This document shows, piece by piece, positions 1-11,141 of a stretch of 64,000 nt of DNA. The DNA is taken from the NCBI GenBank assembly GCA_022496185.1, contig WTXG01000072.1, positions 62,001 through 126,000 of the forward strand, read 5' to 3'. Numbering within the stretch: position 1 is the stretch's first letter; each line of letters begins with the position of its first letter. The translations under genes were made by a program, and so were the position numbers. Below the pieces are notes generated by a model. It was not told the DNA's origin, made no database searches, and saw nothing but the letters and a program-made list of their open reading frames with translations. Origin of the DNA: Multifurca ochricompacta. Lineage: Eukaryota > Basidiomycota > Agaricomycetes > Russulales > Russulaceae.

Positions 1-63
1 AAGCCATTCATGGTAGTTGGATCCATCACAGACGGGGACAATGGTAGTGAGTTGAGATGACAT
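1..63 (-). pseudogene. Copia-2 Gag N-terminus (runs off window edge)
   Basis: Reading the minus strand from an ATG at 63-61 gives 21 codons that include the stretch CDGSNYHEWL. This matches the start of Ty1/Copia Gag, where an L/C-DGSNY/W-x-x-W motif lies just after the start codon. The Copia element at 3.6-8.9 kb has LDGSNWPVW at the same place. The upstream order (leader, primer site, LTR end) fits the 5' end of a Copia element pointing left. The rest of the gene lies outside the window, so whether it is intact cannot be judged. Confidence 0.72.
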
Positions 64-200
64 TGTTGGGATGTGATAAGGGTTTTGACAAAAGGGTTTG
101 AGTAGTTGATTTCTGTAAAAGAAGTCATGGTCAGTATTGAATGTGACAACCAGTACTCAAAACACAAAGCAAAAACCCAGGCTCTTTAGACTCCATTGAT

Positions 201-419
201 GTGGCCATAAAGGTGCAAATGGTGAGTTTTTAATAGCCTTATGCAGCCTTAAAGGTGCATTTTGCAGTGCAGCCATAAAGGCGCATGAACTTTTCATTCA
301 CTGGTAGCATCACTTCTGCAGCCATATAGGCACAGGAACTTATTGCAGCATTGAAGGCACAGATAATTTTGTTGCAGCCATTAAAGGCACAAAGTATGTA
401 TTGCAGCCATAGAGGCACA
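201..419 (-). repeat. Seven degenerate 17-mers in Copia-2 leader
   Basis: On the plus strand the unit GCAGCCATAAAGGCACA, or a close variant, begins at 201, 243, 269, 318, 345, 374 and 403, at spacings of 26-49 bp. In element orientation the unit is TGTGCCTTTATGGCTGC. The array lies between the Copia-2 primer site and its Gag start codon, so it would sit in the RNA 5' leader. No equivalent array is visible in the leader of the Copia element at 3.6 kb. Confidence 0.7.
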
Positions 420-428
420 AGATGCCCA

Positions 429-443
429 CCAGGGCCCATAACC
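429..443 (-). other. Copia-2 primer-binding site (tRNA-iMet anticodon arm)
   Basis: The minus strand reads GGTTATGGGCCCTGG directly after the LTR end. The same 15 bases follow the 5' LTR of the Copia element at 4023-4037. The sequence complements the anticodon stem-loop of initiator tRNA-Met (GGGCYCAUAACC), the internal half-tRNA primer known from Drosophila copia. Confidence 0.7.
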
Positions 444-660
444 TGAAGAATCAGGCATGGTGCAGACTGTACTTTAGATGCTACTTTACTACTCTATCTC
501 ACCTTGTATGTGTAGAGGCTTAGATGCTTTCAATAATGTGATAGCAACTTCTATTCTTGTAGCATATTTACATAGGCTTTTATATACATCTGCATGTACT
601 AATTGGCTATTAATCTAATTGTAAGTACAACACGTTTATAATGTGATTATAGTCACATGA
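444..660 (-). repeat. Copia-2 5' LTR (U5 end; outer limit unresolved)
   Basis: The LTR begins next to the primer site (minus strand ends CTTCA before GGTTATGGG). A TATATAAA-like box lies near 577-586 on the minus strand, about 130 bp from the LTR end, which suits an R-U5 segment. No second LTR copy is present in the window, so the outer (U3) boundary is a guess. Confidence 0.5.
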
Positions 661-1500
661 CCACTTTCAGATGTATTAGGATCATTAAGTATCTAAGTGA
701 TTGTGATTGGCTGCATTATCTCTGAAATGCATGATCACATCTTATGTTGGACTGATCTCCAGTAGCTCTGTACCAGTACTCTGGTTCAACCAAAGTGGAG
801 TTCTGTGAAGTCGAATACACCTGTATTAGATACAAGAGAACAGACTTAAGGTCTGTCCCTGTAACCTGTAGTCTAAATACATGTTATAGAAGGCACATCA
901 GAGAGAGGCACATCAAGAACAGGTACATCAGAAGGCATAAACCAAGTAAAAGGTTCTGATAAGTATCCTAGTAGTCATGGGTTCCAGGGGTTATGCCATG
1001 GAGTGAGATAGAACAGGATGAGAGTCTAAAAGAGGGGTTGCGCCCTCTACAGATAACAGATGGTAAAGAAATTGGGGACAATGATCAAAAAAACGCGTGC
1101 GACATAACGGTCACAATCGCGTCACAAACCGTCACACAAACTGCAAACCGTCACAGTATGTGTACAAGGAGCCAAATACATGAAGCTAGACTGGGTTATG
1201 AGCGATAGAGTAAGAGTAACAGGATCCCTGGGAAAGGCGGCAGATGGTTATCAATGGATTTTGTGTAGATAGCCGCCTAAAAACGACGATAGACGCTGAG
1301 ATGTAGAGGTGACAAGAGACAACATAGACACTGCATTCTTAAGATACATAGCTGTGACAGGGCGGTACAAAATCTATAATTGCAAACAGTATATTGTGTG
1401 TATCTAATTACTCTAAAAGCCAGCAATGTGAGTGACCAGAGGGACAAGCTCTAGCAGATGGTGGAAGGGATGTGTGCACAAAACCTGTGTAAGGCTGTAG
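661..1500. other. Intergenic, no gene seen
   Basis: AT-rich DNA without a convincing reading frame. It contains two or three copies of AACCGTCACA near 1125-1160. It may include the outer part of the Copia-2 LTR, which cannot be delimited. Confidence 0.5.
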
Positions 1501-1504
1501 TTTT

Positions 1505-1592
1505 AACCAACATAAGACTAAGCATAACATAACTGAATTACAACTACCTTTCTAGGTAGTTTCGCTTATGTAACCTCTGACTGCGCTCAACA
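1505..1592 (+). repeat. Diverged Copia LTR remnant (U5 end)
   Basis: The stretch CCAACATAA..AACTGAATTACAACTACC..TCTAGGTAGTTT ending in GCGCTCAACA aligns by eye with the last about 75 bp of the 403-bp Copia LTRs at 3620 and 8477. No primer site follows it and no target duplication could be found. It is probably a fragment or solo LTR of a related family. Confidence 0.6.
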
Positions 1593-1792
1593 TTTATCTC
1601 TCTTGGGACTCTTGCTTCTTATTTCCTGCCTTGTATTCTCCATGCCTTGACCATCTGACATTGCAGGCTGAGAAAATACCAGCCATGGCCCGTTCTGGTG
1701 CCTCGTCTGCAACGTTCATTCACTAGGTGCCTGTAGTCAGTGGACAGGAGATCTGGGGTTCCAATGATAAGATGTTTTCGATGATATGGCAG

Positions 1793-1920
1793 TTGTCTTA
1801 TACACAGGATAAGACAATGAACAGAAAAGAGCTAGTTTTCCTGAGTAATGATCTGTAAGATACAGAGAGCTCAAAACTAAGGAGAAAGAGCCCTTGTGGC
1901 TCTAGTTAGATAAACAAGTT
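1793..1920 (+). repeat. Dispersed repeat A, copy 1 (hairpin start)
   Basis: It opens with a perfect 9-bp inverted repeat, TTGTCTTAT / ATAAGACAA, around a 7-nt loop. A related copy lies at 50493-50620 in the same orientation. Similarity continues beyond the hairpin (GAGCTC.AAACT..GG, AGGGCTCTTG-like segments). It has no coding content. It may be a small non-autonomous element or an LTR fragment. Confidence 0.55.
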
Positions 1921-1954
1921 TATACATGATGTCATACCCTACTGAAGCCTTTCC

Positions 1955-2045
1955 ATCAGGAAAATGACATTTTGCTGGATTGGCTAGTGCTAGCCATTCC
2001 AGCCAATCCAGCAATCTGGATTCTCCGTTAGCTCTAGCGGGCTTG
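1955..2045 (+). repeat. Dispersed repeat B, copy 1
   Basis: The segment CATCAGGAAAATGACATTT, followed by GGCTAG..GCCATTCCAGCC, matches the reverse complement of 50140-50208, where short GGCTGGAAT units repeat. No protein is implied. Confidence 0.55.
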
Positions 2046-2775
2046 TCTGGATGCTTAGAGCCACTTTTCAAATGTAGAGCTACTTTTCAGAAATAGAGCT
2101 ACTTCTCTTACCTTTTCTGGATTCACTTTAATTTTTTTCTTACTCCAATTTTCACATTAAAAATACAAATCTATTATAATATTTATACTAATACAAATTA
2201 GACTAAAGGGGACATATACAACTGGGGTCCTGGGAGTTGTGGAAACACAGAGTTGTGGAAATGCCAAAGTGAAAAAAAAAAACAAAAGATATTAGCTCCC
2301 AGCAGATCAGATGAACACAGAAGACTTACTAATGTTGTGTCCATCGCAAGTGTTTCACCAAACAGCATTTAAAAGATGACAGCTCCTGGTCTGATATAAG
2401 TGACCAAAGTAGAAGGGCCTAGCAACAAAAGGGCACACACAGAGAGAATGAACAGCACACCATAGCCCAAAGAGAACATCAGGATGGGCTCAAGAACACC
2501 ATCTTCCTGGGAAAATGGTAATGAGAGTAAGAGAGAGCAACTCAAGAATGAAATAGGAAGGGCGTACCAAGTGCAACAAGTCAACAACTGCTCACAGGTA
2601 AGAGAACACCAAACACACTGCATACAAGTATGACAATGTTGCTGGAAAGATGAACTAGTAGAGCCTCACCGCTCTTCATGGCACCCACATGGTCAACTCA
2701 ACTAAGTTCAAAGTTAGAAAGTTGTCAGCAATAGAAGGAAAAAAGAGCTTATATTTACCTTTCTGCATCTGGCCC
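2046..2775. other. Intergenic, no gene seen
   Basis: A/T-rich spacer between dispersed repeats B and C. The frames here are short and show no recognisable motifs. Confidence 0.45.
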
Positions 2776-2921
2776 TCAATAAAGAGAAAAGATCCTGTCA
2801 TGGAAGGAAGTGACATGGTGAGCATGAGTAACTTGGCCACAAAAGAGAGAGATGGAGGAAGAGGGAGAGGGAGATTGTGAGAGGGAAAGGAGAAAGATAA
2901 ATGTGAAGACGATGCGGGGAA
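2776..2921 (+). repeat. Dispersed repeat C, copy 1
   Basis: About 145 bp, starting TCAATAAAGA and containing GAGTAACTTGGC and a GAGGGAGAGGGAGA run. It aligns along its length with the reverse complement of 50357-50490. Repeats A, B and C all recur together on the far side of the transposon nest, though in a different order and orientation. Confidence 0.65.
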
Positions 2922-3450
2922 GACAGCTTTTTGATTGGAGTGTGGAGTGAGAATTGTGCGTGCGGCATGGAAAATGTAGTTCCCACACTCACACTCAATG
3001 GCAAACCAAACCAAAGAGTGCGTTGAGTGCAGATAAGGGGAACTATATAATAATAATAATTATTATTATTATCTTTTATTTATGCAGCAGATAAGATAAA
3101 GTAATGTTAATGTTGTCAAAACTGAAGTGAATGCTTACAGAAAATAGTCCTTTAAAACCAAAAAAAGAGTGTGAAATAAAGAGAGAAAAAATAATACTAT
3201 TTACTTGTGACAAGATTTGAAGGAACATATTGTGCATGCAGTGTGTAATTGTCTCTGAATTGGTTATCTGACTCACTTTGAATGATCTAATCGAGCCTGG
3301 CTGCTACTGGCCTTTCTCAATAAATTTGTGGCCATTCAGACTGTTGCGCATCTGGGTGCATTCTTATGAGCAGCATATCTCATGCAAATTTATGGTAGTG
3401 ATCCATTACCATTAAATTTCACAGACTCATGATAGGTTCTAAACTATGTG
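2922..3450. other. Intergenic with AT palindrome
   Basis: No gene seen. Around 3047-3071 lies an (ATA)n/(TAT)n palindrome of about 26 bp (ATAATAATAATAAT followed by TATTATTATTAT), a likely replication-slippage product. Confidence 0.5.
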
Positions 3451-3466
3451 GTAGTCTGTCTTATTA
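3451..3466. repeat. LINE-1 target-site duplication, left half
   Basis: GTAGTCTGTCTTATTA, 16 bp, is repeated without mismatch at 48889-48904. It abuts the poly(T) of the minus-strand LINE on this side and the LINE 5' end on the other. Long, variable target duplications are the mark of target-primed LINE insertion. Confidence 0.88.
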
Positions 3467-3619
3467 TTTTTTTTATTTTTTTTTTGAACTTGAATTTATT
3501 GATGCGCTTGCGGGACTCAGCCCAATCACATGGCTACATCAGGGTACAATGTAACTACTGTGGTGTACAGGAGATGCCATGTCTACGGGGACATGCAAGG
3601 TGGAAAACTCAAAGAGAAA
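3467..3619 (-). other. LINE-1 poly(A) tail and distal 3' UTR
   Basis: The plus strand shows an 18-T run with one A (3467-3485), the tail of a minus-strand element. The sequence after it, including GATGCGCTTGCGGG and ACATCAGGGTACAATGTA, matches the 3' UTR of the second LINE copy (50.01-50.11 kb, reverse complement). The 3' UTR is interrupted by Copia-1 and resumes at 8880-8981, where matching blocks such as GAGAGGCCA continue. Confidence 0.78.
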
Positions 3620-4022
3620 TGTCGGAAACGGATCAATGGTCAACTCAGATCAATCGCTAAGTGTGCGGTACTGATAAGCGAGTTGTGTGCTGTGCAGCAG
3701 CACTCGGACTGCGTTTTACTTTCCTGTGAATACCTTGATACCTTAGTTGATTAGATACAATCCTTTATTGTCTTGGTTACTATACGCACACTCATTTACA
3801 GTATTTAAGGATGCTTTTACTGTACAGTTCACTTCAGTTCTGACCAACATAACTGAAGTGAGTATTTTGTTATCTTATCTTTACCTATGTAGCTAACACG
3901 TACTAGTTATAACTACCATTCTAGGTAAAGACTAATCAATATACAGTTCTGACCAACATAACTGAATTATAACTACCATTCTAGGTAGTTTGCATTATCT
4001 AAACCTCAGGCTGCGTTCATCA
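3620..4022 (+). repeat. Copia-1 5' LTR
   Basis: Starts TGTCGGAAAC, ends GTTCATCA, 403 bp. It contains an internal near-duplication: GTTCTGACCAACATAACTGAA occurs twice and AACTACCATTCTAGGTA twice in its R-U5 half. A TATTTAAGG box is the likely core promoter. Confidence 0.93.
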
Positions 4023-4037
4023 GGTTATGGGCCCTGG
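4023..4037 (+). other. Copia-1 primer-binding site
   Basis: GGTTATGGGCCCTGG follows the 5' LTR with no spacer. Its complement is the anticodon arm of initiator tRNA-Met, so priming probably uses a cleaved 5' half-tRNA, as established for Drosophila copia. The identical site occurs in Copia-2 at 429-443. Confidence 0.75.
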
Positions 4038-4387
4038 CCGTAACTGAATTAATCCAGAAGAAGATCAATTTTCACACACAAGCTTCCTTACTCAGTAATT
4101 CACGCATTTTTGCATCTCCTGATAAGGCAAGCCTCTGTTCATTTTGTAGTCCTATTCCCTGGTCCCTGGAACCAGTGGATCGGTGTAGACTGGACCCCTC
4201 ACCAGGTTTCGCGCGAGCCGTGCGATGGAGCGTGGCGACACTGAAGCACGTGTGAGCAATCCCTAATCGGGACTGGACCCTTTGCGGTTCAGAGCGTACA
4301 GTTGGATACATCGGGACTTGATCGGTCTTCACGATCTGGGTCTGACAGCTCCTCTACCCAGATTGGAAATCATCGCTTACACACACC

Positions 4388-7300
4388 ATGGCACCTGCAT
4401 TTACTTTCCCACCCTCTGCTGCAATTGAGATCCTAGATGGATCTAACTGGCCAGTTTGGTCAGCGCGAATGATGGCTCTGTTCCGTTTGAATGGCGTCTG
4501 AAACCACTTGCTTGAAGACAAGCCTGCTAGCCCTCCTGTTGACTGGGAGGCTACCGAAGGCGTTCTCTTGGCAATCCTCAAGCTCTATGCTCAGAAGGAT
4601 GTTTGGACAGCCGTGGCAGACAACACTAAGTTTGTCACATGTAAAGCTAAATGGGACGAGCTCAAATGCGTCTATGGGGGAGTTGGTTCTATGTCCGCGT
4701 TCAATACTTGGTCTGCCCTCACCGGCACCGCACTGGACGAGTCCTCTCCTATGCTCCCACAATTGCAGAAACTAAATGATGCCCGCGTCACACTGAAAAA
4801 CAATGAGATGGAGATTTCAGATCTCCAATTCAGCTTCATCCTGATCAAGGCACTGCCCAAATCGTATTCCGCCGTCGCATCCACCATACTAGCATCCGGA
4901 TCTCCGAAGGATCTTACCCCTCAGACTATCCAAGAACGGATTCTGAATGAGGAAGGTCGTCGGTCCGGTGCTTCCGCCTCACTCAACAAAGCCGCGCCCA
5001 TTAAACAAAAATCTGACAAGAAGGCTATCAAATGTTTCTACTGTCAGAAGAAAGGGCACAAGGCCACAGAGTGCTGGAAGAAGAAAAAGGATGCGGAGGA
5101 GAAGAAGGGATCGGAGACCGCGCAGGCCAGTAACAAGGCCGTTAATGCGCATCTAGCAGTTCAGACAGCGTCTATTGTAGAGATAGGCAATGACAATGAC
5201 GATCTCCGCGTTTCCCTGTACTCGGCTGTGCGATCACGTTGGATGATGGATTCCGGCGCAACACATCATATCACCCCAAATTGGTCTGACTTCATTCAGT
5301 ATACTCCGGCAGCTGGCATTGTACGCCTGGGAGACAACTCGAATGTGCGACAAATTGGGGTTGGGACTGTGGTATTCAAGACCACTGCAGGCAACAGAGG
5401 TTCTGAGATCACCCTAAGCAACGTGCTGCACATACCAGACGTTACAACGCGTTTCATTTCTATGCGTGCACTTGCTCAGAAGGGGGCTCAGATCTCTTTT
5501 ACAGATAAAATTTTTACGATCTCAGTTAGAGACCGGAAGGTAGCGCAGGGTTACCTGGAGGACAACCTATACTGGCTGGATGCCTCCTTGGCTGGACTCA
5601 ATGCGCACACTCAAACGTCACAACCTATTGACATCTGGCATCGCCGCATGGGGCATATGTCATACAACGCCCTTAAGCGGTATCATGAATCCGTCAAAGG
5701 GATATCACTTGATGCTCCGATCGATCAACATCAGTCGCCATGCCCCAGGTGTGAGCTCGGGAAACACATGCGACTCCCCTTTAAGTCCTCCCACAAGCGA
5801 TCGGATCGGCGGCTACAGATTGTTCACAGTGATCTGGCCGGGCCGATGCAGATTCAGTCTATTCAAGGCACGCTCTACATTGCGACATTCATTGACGACT
5901 ACTCCAGACATGGTGTGGTCTACTTCCTCAGAACTAAAGATCAGTGTGCAACAGCATTTCGGAAATTCCTAGCTTGGGCTGAGACTCAATCATCGGAAAA
6001 GATGCTAGCCTTGCACTCAGATCGCGGGGGGGAGTACATGTCAGGCGCGCTTAGGTCTGTTCTGGACGAACGGGGGATCGAGCATAAGTTGACGATGCCG
6101 GGATTGCTGCAGCAAAACGGCGTAGCCGAGAGATGGAATAGAACCATCATGGACAAGGCACGCTCTATGCTACACAGCGCTGGCCTGTCCCTTGGCTTCT
6201 GGGAGTTGGCAGTGGATACTGCCGTTCATACTTACAACAGAACTCCCACCCGAACTATAGGTTGGTGCATGCCTCATGAGCTCTGGAGTGGTGGTCACAC
6301 TCCAGATGTCTCCTACTTCTGCGTCTTCGGATGCAAGGCATATGTTCATGTGCCGGAGGACAAGCGTAGAAAGCTCGATCCGAGATCTATCAAGATGACG
6401 CTTGTTGGGTATGAGCCAGGTTCTAAAGGTTACTGGCTATGGAATAAGAGTACCCGAACAGTCGTCCTGTCGTGCGACGTGACATTCGACGAATGTTCCT
6501 TTCCATTTCAGGACAATGGTGAGCCGTCCATTCGTTCTGATCAACCTAAGGCCCTGGAGGGGCCACTGGCCGTTACACTCCCTATGGCTGTCCCTACTCA
6601 AGCGCAACGGGAGGCCGATCCGCCAAGGACGCCATCCCCAGTTGCCACACAGCAAACCCCAAGTTCTGGTAATACAGTCTGGACTACCCCACCTCCACGC
6701 CCCGCAATGCAAGAGCCCCCGCCCCGCGCGCCGCGCAACCAGTTTCTCCGGTCTCAGCGGACCGTTGTCCCCACTTTGGAGGATGTGCCCCCTCGGAGAC
6801 TATGAGAGAACCCTCGCAGGAATCCACGCTACTTTGGCGATGATAATGCCGAGTTAGGTGAGGATGGGCGACTCGGGCATCGTGCTTTGCTTGCGGCGGC
6901 TGCATATAGTGATCCACTCACATATCGGGAGGCTATGAAGTCAGACTATGCTAGCAACTGGCAGGACGCGTGCCAATATGAAATGGACGCACTAGCCAAA
7001 AATGGAACTTGGACACTGGTGGACTTACCGGCCGATCAGAAGGCTGTGAAGTCCAAGTGGGTTTTCAAGCGCAAAGCTGATGGATGCTTTCGCGTGCGCT
7101 TGGTTGCTAAGGGATTCACGCAAATTCAGGGCATTGACTATGATGAAACATTTTCTCCAGTAGCCTGGTTTGAGTCTTTGAGACTGTTACTAGCATTGGC
7201 CGCGCTAGAGGTTTGGGAGATCCATCAAATGGACGTCAAGTCGGCGTTCCTGAACGGACTACTGGATGAGGAAATTTACATGGAGCAACCGGAGGGTTTC

Positions 7301-8449
7301 ATCACATCAGGCCAGACAGACAAAGTATGCCTACTGAAAAAGGCAATTTACGGACTCAAACAAGCCTCACGCGCATGGAACTTACAATTCCATGGAGTTC
7401 TATTGGAGCTCAGCTTCACGCGCACTTTCTCTGATGCCGGGGTATACGTGCATCGTTGCCAAGACGGGGAGGGTACAGCAATTATAATCCTCTATGTCGA
7501 CGACATCACGATCTTAGGCGATACTCTCAAGGAAGTTAACCGGATCAAGGGGATCTTATCTAAGCACTATGAAATGACGGATTTAGGTGAGATCGACTCA
7601 TATCTTGGAGTCCAGATCACACGTGACAGATCTATCAAGCGTCTGGAAATTGATCAATCACGGTACATTGGAGAGATCGTTGCACGCTTTGGGATGGCAG
7701 ATGCGAACCCCGCGCGCACACCACTCCCTGCAGGAGCAGATGTCCACTTGGTAAAGCACACTGAACAGGCTACTCAAACAGAGATCACTTATTATCAACA
7801 AATTATTGGGAGCCTTCTGTACGTGCAAATTGGGACTCGCCCTGACATTTCTTTCGCTGTAGCGTGCCTCGCGCAGTATGCAGCAAATCCTTCGCCGCAA
7901 CACCTGCGACTCGCCAAATATGTGCTGGCTTATCTAAGGAGCACAGCCAATCTTAGGCTTCGCTACGATGGAGCGCGCGGAGAGGGACTTGTCGGCTACT
8001 TGGACTCTAGTCTTGGGGACCATGCCGACGATCATCATTCCACTTCAGGCTACGTCTTTTTACTCACTGACTCATCCATTTCTTGGACCTCGCATAAGCA
8101 GAAGACCGTCGCCCAAAGCACCACTCATGCAGAGTACATGGCACTTGCCGAAGTGGCAAATCAAGCCACTTGGTACTGGAGTTTCCTCTTGGAACTCGGC
8201 TACGATGTTACAGATCCAATTCCCTTACATGGTGATAACAAAGGGGCAGTGGACTTGGCTCTCAACCCCGTGACCGGGAGAAGATCCAAACATATTGCTA
8301 TCAAATTCCACGCCATTCGCGAATATGTCGAACAGGGACACATCGATCTAATCAGGACACCCACTGGAGAAATGCTAGCTGATGGATTCACAAAACCACA
8401 CGCACATACGCAACTCCAAGACTTTGTCACTGGACTAGGGCTTATCTAA
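4388..8449 (+). pseudogene. Copia-1 Gag-Pol polyprotein (two in-frame stops)
   Basis: One reading frame of 1,354 codons from ATG 4388, interrupted only by TGA at 4499-4501 (codon 38) and 6803-6805. Domains in Copia order (residues counted from 4388): Gag with the DGSNWPVW start; zinc knuckle CFYCQKKGHKATEC from about 216; aspartic protease DSGATHH with Asp 288; integrase with an HRRMGH..CPRC zinc-binding part and catalytic D482, D545, E581 (D-35-E spacing); reverse transcriptase with YVDD at 1036-1039; RNase H with DSSLGDH. Integrase before RT is diagnostic of Copia. There is no frameshift in 4 kb, and flanking protein similarity resumes in the same frame after each stop, so the decay is slight. 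Confidence 0.9.
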
Positions 8450-8466
8450 TCCAGGATTGTCTCAAT

Positions 8467-8476
8467 CATGGGGGGA
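8467..8476 (+). other. Copia-1 polypurine tract
   Basis: CATGGGGGGA lies directly before the 3' LTR. A purine run at this place primes plus-strand DNA synthesis in LTR elements. Confidence 0.7.
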
Positions 8477-8879
8477 TGTCGGAAACAGATCAATGGTCAA
8501 CTCGGATCAATCGCTAAGTGTGCGGTACTGATAAGTGAGTTGTGTGCTGTGCAGCAGCACTCGGACTGCGTTTTACTTTCCTGTGAATACCTTGATACCT
8601 TAGTTGATTAGATACAATCCTTTATTGTCTTGGTTACTATACACACACTCATTTACAGTATTTAAGGATGCTTTTACTGTACAGTTCACTTCAGTTCTGA
8701 CCAACATAACTGAAGTGAGTATTTTGTTATCTTATCTTTACCTATGTAGCTAATGCGTACTAGTTATAACTACCATTCTAGGTAAAGACTAATCAATATA
8801 CAGTTCTGACCAACATAACTGAATTATAACTACCATTCTAGGTAGTTTGCATTATCTAAACCTCAGGCTGCGTTCATCA
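8477..8879 (+). repeat. Copia-1 3' LTR
   Basis: 403 bp, matching the 5' LTR except for six transitions. It is followed by the AGAAA target duplication, after which the LINE-1 3' UTR resumes. Confidence 0.93.
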
Positions 8880-11141
8880 AGAAAAACCTAAGGGAAGGAG
8901 TACATGGAGAGGCCATCTGAGAAAGAGACTGTTCAAAGTAAAAGAAAATCCTTACTAAGTCCAAAAAACCAAGGTGCCCCATCAAGGGGGTTCGCGAGGC
9001 CTGCAGGCGTTGATGGGCTTGAAGAAGGCCCGAGACGCTTGGATAAACTCCAAGAGTTGAGTGACCCAAGTGCAATGGTTGAAGATCTGCACCCAGGAGA
9101 GCTCATCAAGAAGAGAGCCAGGATCCATGTCACATTCCATTCATATTTGAGCATGTAATGGACAATCCAGGGCAACATGGGCAAACGTTGTGGGGGTGAC
9201 GCCATCACAGCAGCAGAGGCAGTCAGCCTCCGGATGGGATGAGAAGAACTGTTCATGATACTCCATGATGAATGCATGGCCAGTGGCCAGCTGAAAAGCC
9301 GTGGAGACCGTGTGACGTGTGAAGGGGTTGTCTTTGCGCTTGGCCATTGCTGCAGCCCAGAGAGGGTGGTTGCCACCAGTAGGAGGACCTTGGATGGAGA
9401 TCTCATAGGCTTTATGGCCAGCCTGGGAGTCAGCATCTAGGGATCGGGAGCAGAGCCACTCGTTGCGCCAATTGTCATAAGTGTGAAGTCGAGACAGGGC
9501 ATGCCACTGTAGGGGTGAAGGAGGCTCATCAATGTCGCCTGGGTGGAAAAGTCGACGCATGTGGTTGGCAGCTTTGGGAGCCAAGGACAATGCGCGATAT
9601 TGAGGGGAGGGGGGACACCACATGAAGGTGATGTCAAGGAGTGGATGATCTGCAAGGACCTTAGCAAGTGCTTTGTGGAGAAGAACAAAGTCACCAGTGA
9701 ATCGACGTGGGTCTTGCATGTGGAGCCCAGCCAACGTAGAGCCTGATGGGGCCGTGATGATGAGGTGCAGGGCCATAGGATGTCCCTCATAGTAGGAGGC
9801 AATCCATTGGAGGATGCGGTGAAGGGCGAAGAGGTCAACTTCCGACTTGATGCCTCCAGTCCCGCGCATCCAGTGGTTGGTGGTTTCACCACTGGCGTCC
9901 ATGAGGACGGCGGCTGCGGCGCTGACAAGTTTTTTGTCAACTCGTTTGGCCCGGGAATGAGAGGTGGCCACATGGATCAAAGCAACGTCAGCGCAGGGCA
10001 TGGCTAAGAGGGAGGCAACTTCATCAAGATGTACATTGGGGGGGCAAGTGCCAACAAAGTGAAGGCGCTCACCCCAGGCTGGGAGTTCCCAAGGTGCAAA
10101 GGCGAGGATGTCTGGGGGTCCCTCCAAAGGGGGGACACAGGCAGTGAGGGCTTGCAGTGGGGATAGGTGACAGGGCACAGGGAGAGGGGCCGTGGTGCAA
10201 CAACGGTGACATGGGTGTAGGAGGGCCTCGTCCATGTTTCTGTGGAGGCGCTGGATGGGTTGGGACATGGGAGGCAGGGAGGTGTACCTTAGTGCTGTAG
10301 TGTCCACCAATTTCTCAACAAAGTGCTTCATGGGCAGCACTCAAGCAAGCTCGTGGAGGGGGCCACATGGTGCAGTGTGGAAAGACCCTGTGATCTTGTG
10401 GACCACAGCGTTTGAGACGAGTTGTAGTCATTTGATGAGGGTCAGGGCTTGCCATGAGTGGACCCACAGCTGAGAGCCATAGGTTAGCACCAGTAGGCAC
10501 ACCATGTTGAGGACCAGTCTCCAGTTCTTGGTGGAGAGGCCACATTCACTGTTGCCGAGAAGTTGGAGAGCACGAATGGACGCACAAGCACAGTGGCACA
10601 TGATCTCTACATGGGGTCGCCAGGAGAGAGAAGGGGTAAAGAAAAAACCCAGATATCGCACCTGGGCCCCTGCTTTGACAATGAAGTCTGATCCATTGTC
10701 GCAGGGGAGAGAAATCTCACATGGGGGCAAGTTCTGTGTTCAAGCGCGGGAGAAGAAGAGGGCTTCTGTCTTGGCAGGGTCCATGGACATGCCTGCTCGA
10801 CGAAGCCAGTCCATAGCCACAGCATAATGGTGCCACAGTGAGGTGGTCACCTCATCCCAGGTGGGGGCCCAGGCAAAGAGCAGGCCGTCGTCCATGTACA
10901 TGGATAGATGGCAACCCTTCCAGGTTGAGGCGATGTGGAGGAGTGGCACAGCATACAGTGTGGCCAGTACCAGCAAGATTGGGGAGCCCTGGGGGGTGCT
11001 GATGGTAGTCACATGGGGAGAGCTGACTTGGCCGTTGAAGGAGAGACATGCAGAGCATCCAGTGAGAAAACTGGACACCCATTGTGTGACCTGTGGGGGA
11101 TAGCCAAGTCTATTGATGATGGCAGCACACCTGTTGGGGTG

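Larger units (their letters stand above)
3620..8879 (+). mobile_element. Copia-1: complete Ty1/Copia retrotransposon
   Basis: A 5,260-bp element with 403-bp LTRs, primer site, single gag-pol frame and polypurine tract, flanked by the 5-bp duplication AGAAA (3615-3619 and 8880-8884). The two LTRs differ at only six positions by eye, all transitions (about 98.5% identical), so the insertion is recent compared with the LINE it sits in. Two in-frame TGA codons mean this copy is probably not autonomous. Confidence 0.93.

Noticed and set aside
239..439. Possible CRISPR-like array at the left edge
   Set aside because: Units are degenerate and spacing irregular (26-49 bp); the position in a Copia leader explains it. 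No cas genes; the organism is a fungus.
9437..9973. Long open frames on the other strand or in other frames of LINE-1 ORF2 and ORF1 (for example 12992-13672 +, 14774-15472 +, 14371-15114 -)
   Set aside because: They overlap the real minus-strand ORFs, have Ser/Arg/Gly-biased composition expected of antisense frames in GC-rich coding DNA, and contain no family motifs.
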